64,000 bases of DNA from CAZJKO01 sp964546995 (GTDB taxonomy: Bacteria; Bacillota_I; Bacilli_A; RF39; UBA660). Location of the stretch: positions 1 to 64,000 of the forward strand of contig CAZJKO010000001.1 of NCBI GenBank assembly GCA_964546995.1, written 5' to 3'. The stretch's first letter is position 1; each line of letters starts with the position of its first letter. Under the pieces are notes generated by a model. It saw only the letters and a program-made list of their open reading frames with translations, searched no databases and was not told the DNA's origin. Of this stretch, positions 59,445 through 64,000 are shown piece after piece. The translations under genes and the position numbers were made by a program.

Positions 59445-60836
59445 ATGAAAAAATATAATTGGTTAAAAGTTGTACTTATTTCATTATTGGTCTTTGTGTT
59501 GCTTACTTGGATTTTACCAACGGCGATGTATCAAGGATCTTATATTGAAAATGCAAGAGAACAAATTGGTATTTTTGATCTTGGAACGTATCCTGTTGTG
59601 GTATTTATGTACTTTGGATATATTGGACTATTTGTTTTGATGGTTGGTGGACTTTATGGCATTTTGAATAAAACGTCAGTGTACCGTAAACTGTTAGATT
59701 CCATTGTCGACAAGATCAAAGGAAGGGAAGCTATTTTCTTATCGATTGTGATGGTGCTTTTATCGGTCATTACATCTGTTTCAGGACTTTCTTTAGGTTT
59801 GTTTGTCATATTTCCATTTTTAATTTCACTTATCTTATTGATGGGATATAACAAACTGGTTGCAGCAAGTGTTACTGTGGGGTCCGTTATTGTCGGTCTA
59901 CTTGGAACGACTTATGCTGGAAATAGTATTGGTATTGTAAATCAAGCATTATCCCTTGAATATAAGACAGAAATTCTTACCAAAGTGATCATTTTGGTAA
60001 TCGGTCTTGTCCTTCTTATTTTTAATACTTTAACGTATGCGAAGAAGGTTAAGGGTGCAGAAAAGATCGATACGGATTATTTGCCAGAGAAGAAGGAAAC
60101 AAAGAAGAAGATATGGCCACTTGTGTTGGTATTCGATATCATGTTTATTGTTATGCTTTTATCTTCTATTACATGGAACGATTCGTTTGGACTTGATATT
60201 TTTGATACTGCACATAAAGCAGTAATGGAATTTGAAGTATTTGGATTTCCTATCTTTGGTAAATTGTTTGGTAACAACTTGGGTGCTTTTGGTACATGGA
60301 CATTTCGTGAGTTTTCACTTTTAGTATTCTTAGCATCTGTCATCATTGCTCTTATTTACCGCATTCGCTTTAATGAGTTCATTGAAAGTTTTGCTAAGGG
60401 AATGAAGAAAGCACTTTATCCTGCTTTGTTGATTTTACTTATTTACTTATGTTTGGTTGTAACGACTTATCATCCATTCCAACTTGTTATTACCAAAGCC
60501 ATTTTAGGTCTTACTAATGGATTCAATGTCGTTACGACAAGTTTTATGGCAATGATTTCCTCTTTATTTAATGTTGAGATGCTTTATACTGGACAAAGTA
60601 CTTTACCATATTTTATTAGTGTCGTTACAGATACTTCGGTATATCCACTTGTCGGTATTATCTATCAAACGATCTATGCTGTTGTGATGTTAATTGCTCC
60701 AACTAGTGCTGTTTTAGTAGGAACTCTTGCTTATTTAAAAGTACCTTATCAAGATTGGTTAAAGTATATTTGGAAATTATTACTTGAACTTATTGTCATA
60801 CTTTTCATTATCTTTACGATTATCTTGTTAGTATAG
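59445..60836 (+). CDS. YfcC/DcuC-like membrane transporter
   Basis: The 463-residue protein has about 11-12 membrane helices with an N-terminal LLTWILPTAMYQGSY. This resembles the start of YfcC-type carriers in the DcuC/C4-dicarboxylate anaerobic carrier superfamily. A basic cytoplasmic loop near 195-225 (KKVKGAEKIDTDYLPEKKETKKK) splits it into halves. Family members move dicarboxylates, arginine/ornithine or other small anions; the substrate here cannot be told. It is a single gene with promoter and terminator. Confidence 0.65.
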   Translation: MKKYNWLKVVLISLLVFVLLTWILPTAMYQGSYIENAREQIGIFDLGTYPVVVFMYFGYIGLFVLMVGGLYGILNKTSVYRKLLDSIVDKIKGREAIFLSIVMVLLSVITSVSGLSLGLFVIFPFLISLILLMGYNKLVAASVTVGSVIVGLLGTTYAGNSIGIVNQALSLEYKTEILTKVIILVIGLVLLIFNTLTYAKKVKGAEKIDTDYLPEKKETKKKIWPLVLVFDIMFIVMLLSSITWNDSFGLDIFDTAHKAVMEFEVFGFPIFGKLFGNNLGAFGTWTFREFSLLVFLASVIIALIYRIRFNEFIESFAKGMKKALYPALLILLIYLCLVVTTYHPFQLVITKAILGLTNGFNVVTTSFMAMISSLFNVEMLYTGQSTLPYFISVVTDTSVYPLVGIIYQTIYAVVMLIAPTSAVLVGTLAYLKVPYQDWLKYIWKLLLELIVILFIIFTIILLV

Positions 60837-60857
60837 AACTCAAATGAGTTCTTTTTT
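60836..60857 (+). terminator. Terminator after the transporter gene
   Basis: GAACTC (60836-60841) and GAGTTC (60846-60851) pair around AAAT and are followed by six T. Confidence 0.85.
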
Positions 60858-60901
60858 GTTACTGTGGCTACATAGTTTTATAAAAGAATCATAAAAAATG
60901 A

Positions 60902-60931
60902 TTGACAAGAAAAGCTGATCCAGGGTATAGT
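60902..60931 (+). promoter_or_regulatory. Promoter of the lemA-like gene
   Basis: Exact TTGACA (60902-60907), an 18-base spacer and TATAGT (60926-60931). Confidence 0.7.
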
Positions 60932-60957
60932 GAGATCAAAGAGTAGGGAGTGATAAA

Positions 60958-62118
60958 GTGAAAGATCAAAAGAAAGGTAATATAGGGGCGATTGGAATTG
61001 GTGCTATTCTCTATTTAGCCATTATTATTGTCGCTATTATGTTTATTATTGTTCCAGGTGTAAAGGAATTAAAAAGTGGTCGTGATGTTAAGAGTTTGAC
61101 TTATGAAGAAAAGACAAAATTAATTGATGAGGTAAATCAAAATTATGGTGTGAAAGAACAAGAAGTGCGTGATAAGTATGTTCCAACTACTACCGAAATC
61201 AATCAAAAATATCGTGATTTAGAATCACAAATAAAAAATGAATATGCAGTAAAGGAACAAGAGATTCAGCGTCAAATCAGTGCGAAAGAAGAGATGCGTA
61301 ATAAAGAATTTTTTGCTAGTGGTTTTAGTAATCTCTACTATACTTTAGGTGATGAAATACAAGCATTACGAAATGAAAAAAACGATTTGGAAAGCCAAAA
61401 ACAAAAAGAAATTTTTAATAACGAAATAAAGATGCAAAAAGAATTAGAGTCCGTTGAGGTAAATCAAGTTGCTGAATTAAAGCGATTAAATGAAACTAAG
61501 CAAGATGAAATTGCTAAAATAAATAATCAAAATGATCATAAAAAAGAGACTCAAATCAAAGGAATGATTAAAATAGGTATCGGGTGTATTGTGCTATTAA
61601 TTCCTTTATTATACATCGTATCAATCTTTAATAAATTGACTCATTTACGTAATTCTGTGAAGGAAAAATGGAGTCAGGTCGATGTCTTTTTGAAACAGCG
61701 TACCGATTTAATTCCCAATATTGTAGAGTCTGTTAAGGGTTTTTCAACGCATGAGAAGTCTACGTTAACCAGTGTTACCAAGGCAAGAAATCAAGCCTTA
61801 AATGCTACGACAAAAGAAGAAGAGATCGATGCCAATAAGAACTTAAGTCATCTCGTTCATCGGTTGTTACTTTTACAAGAAGACTATCCTGAGTTAAAAT
61901 CTGATCGTAACTTTCTCGATTTACAGAATAATTTAAGAGAAATCGAAGAAGAAATTTCTTCTGCAAGACAAGACTATAATAAAGCAGTTTTGAACTATAA
62001 AAATAAAATAGAAATGTTTCCCTCTAATATCATTGCAAGTATCTTTCGTTTTCAACCAGAGTTATTTTTCCATGTAGGGGAAGAAGAGAAGGAAACCCCA
62101 AATGTTCATTTTGAATAA
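60958..62118 (+). CDS. LemA-domain membrane protein with an N-terminal coiled-coil module
   Basis: The 386-residue protein has one membrane helix at about 11-35 and a charged, heptad-like helical region at 45-195. A second helix follows at 203-225, then a LemA domain. LemA is marked by VKEKWSQVDVFLKQRTDLIPNIVESVKGF at about 234-262 and helical repeats to about 375. LemA proteins are usually about 190 residues with one N-terminal helix, so the first 200 residues are an addition. Two helices place the coiled coil on one side of the membrane and LemA on the other. Function of LemA is not settled. GTG 60958 follows AGGGAGTGATAAA. Confidence 0.8.
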   Translation: MKDQKKGNIGAIGIGAILYLAIIIVAIMFIIVPGVKELKSGRDVKSLTYEEKTKLIDEVNQNYGVKEQEVRDKYVPTTTEINQKYRDLESQIKNEYAVKEQEIQRQISAKEEMRNKEFFASGFSNLYYTLGDEIQALRNEKNDLESQKQKEIFNNEIKMQKELESVEVNQVAELKRLNETKQDEIAKINNQNDHKKETQIKGMIKIGIGCIVLLIPLLYIVSIFNKLTHLRNSVKEKWSQVDVFLKQRTDLIPNIVESVKGFSTHEKSTLTSVTKARNQALNATTKEEEIDANKNLSHLVHRLLLLQEDYPELKSDRNFLDLQNNLREIEEEISSARQDYNKAVLNYKNKIEMFPSNIIASIFRFQPELFFHVGEEEKETPNVHFE

Positions 62119-62132
62119 GTGAATTTTAAGAA

Positions 62133-62160
62133 GAATATGAATATTCATGTTCTTTTTTTG
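62133..62160 (+). terminator. Terminator after the lemA-like gene
   Basis: AGAATATGA and TCATGTTCT pair (one G-T) around ATAT, followed by a T run. The A-rich sequence at 62177-62186 could serve the convergent minus-strand gene. Confidence 0.65.
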
Positions 62161-62190
62161 AACAATTTTTTATCATAAAAAAAGAACATG

Positions 62191-62547
62191 CTATCCATCA
62201 TGCACTTTGCTCTGTTTCTTTCGTTCTTTGAACTGTTTTACTTTTATCCAGTGTTCTTCTGTTGGTGGTTCTTTTGTTTGGTTTAATTCTAGCAGTATTT
62301 CATTTAATTCACGAAATCCTTGGTAGTCACCATTATTTTCGAAAGAGTGAATGTATGCTTGACCTTCTGCACTTAAGATCGCTCCAATATTTAATAGATA
62401 GTCTTTGTCTAAATCTTCGTATTCGCCATAAATTTTCTTAAAGCAATGATGGTACGAGTAAGGATTTTTTCTCGTTATTTTGTAGCCTAACCAATCTACT
62501 TGTTGTGGTTTATAAATTTTGATCATTTTTTTTAAAATACATGTCAT
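62191..62547 (-). CDS. Hypothetical protein with an HNH-like histidine pattern
   Basis: The 118-residue protein has YSYHHCFKKIYGEYEDLDKDYLLNIGAILS followed by AYIHSFENNGDYQGFRELNEILLELN. The spacing HH...N...H recalls HNH-type nuclease-like proteins found in phage and mobile regions, but the usual catalytic set is incomplete. It could be a degenerate relative. ATG 62547 follows GAGGGTAAAAAA; a longer upstream frame lacks a ribosome binding site. It is followed by a small minus-strand gene, and both lie against the main gene direction of this arm. Confidence 0.45.
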   Translation of the reverse strand: MTCILKKMIKIYKPQQVDWLGYKITRKNPYSYHHCFKKIYGEYEDLDKDYLLNIGAILSAEGQAYIHSFENNGDYQGFRELNEILLELNQTKEPPTEEHWIKVKQFKERKKQSKVHDG

Positions 62548-62642
62548 TTTTTTACCCTCTGAACTTATCTTTTCTATTATGATCATAGCACAACTATTTT
62601 TATTTTTAAATATTTGTCGATCAATTTGATAAAAATTTACAT

Positions 62643-62670
62643 AAAAAAGTTTCCACAAAACTTGTGGAAA
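62643..62670 (-). terminator. Terminator after the gene at 62671
   Basis: Minus-strand TTTCCACAA (62670-62662) pairs with TTGTGGAAA (62658-62650) around a three-base loop, then CTTTTTT. It abuts the stop codon. Confidence 0.85.
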
Positions 62671-62877
62671 TTAATTGTTTTCTATTTTCTTTGTGACTAG
62701 GTCTGTTAGATACCAGTCGACATCGATTTCTGTTTTTAATTTTTCTTTTTTTACTTCTTTATTAAACAATTTGTGTTCGTAGCAGTAGTCAATTAACTCT
62801 TCTAGGGTGTTAAACTTTTGTTCTAAGACATCGCGATATGCGACATAGACATTCTTTTTTCGTTCCAATATGTACAT
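62671..62877 (-). CDS. Small hypothetical protein divergent from clpC
   Basis: The 68-residue protein begins MYILERKKNVYVAYRDVLEQKF and is charged, without membrane segments. The pattern of two short strands and helices ending in DWYLTDLVTKKIENN is not recognised. A good ribosome binding site (GAGGTGATAGA) precedes ATG 62877 and a strong terminator directly follows. It shares a 122-base upstream region with clpC, so common regulation is possible. Confidence 0.65.
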   Translation of the reverse strand: MYILERKKNVYVAYRDVLEQKFNTLEELIDYCYEHKLFNKEVKKEKLKTEIDVDWYLTDLVTKKIENN

Positions 62878-62947
62878 TCTATCACCTCGTACTTATTATC
62901 TTATCATAGCACTATAAATTTTGTCACTATTTTGGGGGCATAAATGA

Positions 62948-62977
62948 TTGCGTAAACTTACAAGATAACCATAGAAT
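62948..62977 (+). promoter_or_regulatory. Candidate promoter of clpC
   Basis: TTGCGT (62948-62953), an 18-base spacer and TAGAAT (62972-62977). No CtsR heptad repeat or CIRCE element was seen nearby. Confidence 0.5.
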
Positions 62978-62999
62978 AATAGTAGAAGGAGAGAGGGAT

Positions 63000-64000
63000 A
63001 TGTTTTCCAAATTTAGTGAAGAAGCACAAAAGGTATTGGTAGAAGCAAAGAAGGAAATGATGGATTTGAAACATCCTTATGTGGGAAGTGAGCATTTACT
63101 TCTTGCGATTCTTTCGAATACGAATTTGGATGTGACGAGAAGGCTTCTTTCGTATCAACTTGATTATAAGCGTTTTAAGGAAGAAATTATTTCTGTTGTA
63201 GGTGTCGGTAGTGATGTGAATCGGTGGTTTTTGTATACTCCTTTGCTTAAGCGAATTTTAGAGACGGCTATGTTAGATGCGAAAGAAGAAAACGATGGAG
63301 AAGTGACAGTTGAGCATTTGTTTCTTTCGCTTTTAGAAGAGGGAGAGGGCGTTGCTATTCGTACGATGATGGGGATGAATTTGGATATTGAGGCAATCTA
63401 TCAAGATTTTTCCACAAAAATTGTGCAAAAAAAAGGTAAGAGTAAGAAAAAGTTGTTGATTGAGGAATTTGCAGTAGATTTTAATAAGAAGGCACTTGCT
63501 CATGAAGTGGATCCTGTCATTGGAAGGGATGAGGAATTAAGTCGAATTGTGGAAATTCTTTCTAGAAGAACCAAGAATAATCCTCTTTTAATTGGCGATG
63601 CCGGAGTTGGTAAGACGGCTATTGTCGAGGCACTTGCCGAACGAATTGTGTTAGGGCAAGTTCCGAAGCGGTTACGAAATAAGCGCATTTTATCTTTGTC
63701 GATGGCAGGGTTGGTAGCAGGTACGAAATATCGAGGTGAATTTGAAGAGAGAATTGGTAAGATTTTAAAAGAAGTAGAAGCCAACGACGATATTATTTTG
63801 TTTATCGATGAGATCCATACGTTGGTTGGAGCAGGTGGTGCGGAAGGTGCTATCGATGCTTCTAATATTTTGAAACCGGCTTTATCGCGGGGGAAGATTC
63901 GGTTGATTGGGGCAACGACAACACAGGAGTATAAAGAATGTATGGAAAAGGATAAGGCTCTTGAAAGACGGTTTCAGGTTGTCTATGTCGAAGAGCCAGA
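63000..64000 (+). CDS. clpC: ATP-dependent Clp protease ATP-binding subunit ClpC (N-terminal part, cut by window edge)
   Basis: The first 333 residues are present. The double Clp_N domain covers about 1-140 (AQKVLVEAKKEMMDLKHPYVGSEHLLLAIL, then VTVEHLFLSLLEEGEG). A short linker follows, then the first AAA+ module with IGRDEELSRIVEILSRRTKNNP, Walker A GDAGVGKT, FIDEIHTLVGAGG and IGATTTQEY. ClpC unfolds substrates for ClpP; in B. subtilis it works with MecA on ComK, and a ComK homologue is encoded at 23317. The usual partners ctsR-mcsA-mcsB do not precede it. ATG 63000 follows AGAAGGAGAGAGGGAT. The M-domain and second ATPase lie outside the window. Confidence 0.95.
   Translation, partial: MFSKFSEEAQKVLVEAKKEMMDLKHPYVGSEHLLLAILSNTNLDVTRRLLSYQLDYKRFKEEIISVVGVGSDVNRWFLYTPLLKRILETAMLDAKEENDGEVTVEHLFLSLLEEGEGVAIRTMMGMNLDIEAIYQDFSTKIVQKKGKSKKKLLIEEFAVDFNKKALAHEVDPVIGRDEELSRIVEILSRRTKNNPLLIGDAGVGKTAIVEALAERIVLGQVPKRLRNKRILSLSMAGLVAGTKYRGEFEERIGKILKEVEANDDIILFIDEIHTLVGAGGAEGAIDASNILKPALSRGKIRLIGATTTQEYKECMEKDKALERRFQVVYVEEP

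Noticed and set aside
1..64000. CRISPR array, insertion sequence or prophage
   Set aside because: No regularly spaced repeats, transposase, integrase or terminal repeats were seen; the window is a conserved core region with small accessory patches.

Overview
This is about 64 kb around the chromosomal replication origin of a low-GC Gram-positive bacterium. The order rpmH-rnpA-yidC-jag-mnmE-mnmG-rsmG-noc-parA-parB on one side and dnaA-dnaN-recF-gyrB-gyrA-dnaX on the other is the classic Bacillus-type origin arrangement. TGA is an ordinary stop (recF and walJ neighbours end in it), so this is not a Mycoplasma-type code. Sporulation genes (bofA, spoVT, spoVG, yabP, yabQ), a SipW-type signal peptidase and a minimal SRP RNA suggest an endospore-forming member of class Bacilli outside the Bacillales proper, for example an uncultured gut lineage near Erysipelotrichales/RF39. 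The lineage is an inference; the gene content is read from the sequence.

Left arm (1-20167, almost all minus strand, transcribed away from the origin): rlmH, walJ, a LysM-G5-M23 cell-wall peptidase, dnaB, rplI and a shortened GdpP-like phosphodiesterase form one run; rpsF-ssb-rpsR another, with a clear promoter and a probable S6:S18 leader. Then come an alpha/beta hydrolase that lacks its serine nucleophile, ychF, an AbgT-type transporter, yyzM, parB, parA, noc, rsmG, mnmG, mnmE, khpB/jag, yidC, rnpA and rpmH.

Origin (20230-22053): DnaA boxes lie on both sides of dnaA, and a short AT-rich trio-like tract lies before dnaN. dnaN is followed by a ComK homologue where yaaA usually sits, then recF, gyrB and gyrA. 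The 1.1 kb gap after gyrA holds four perfect 16-bp parS sites and a perfect Noc-binding palindrome. A second, one-mismatch Noc site lies on the putative -35 region of dnaX. ParB and Noc are both encoded in the window, so proteins and probable target sites are visible together.

Right arm (30585-64000, almost all plus strand): SRP RNA, tadA, dnaX, ybaB, recR, bofA, holB, ricT, trmN6, rsmI, pth, mfd, an unknown gene, spoVT, T-box-metG, tatD, a 3D-domain protein, then an accessory surface locus. That locus has three paralogous TasA/camelysin-like exported proteins, a SipW-type peptidase and two unrecognised membrane proteins (46249-50301). It is the best candidate for an undescribed system. After it come spoVG, yabP, yabQ, divIC, tilS, ftsH (with an added C-terminal Rho_N/SAP-like tail), dusB, an RDD protein, lysS, several small membrane proteins, a carboxylate-type transporter, an enlarged LemA protein, two small minus-strand genes and the start of clpC. 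No tRNA, rRNA, CRISPR, insertion sequence or prophage was seen.
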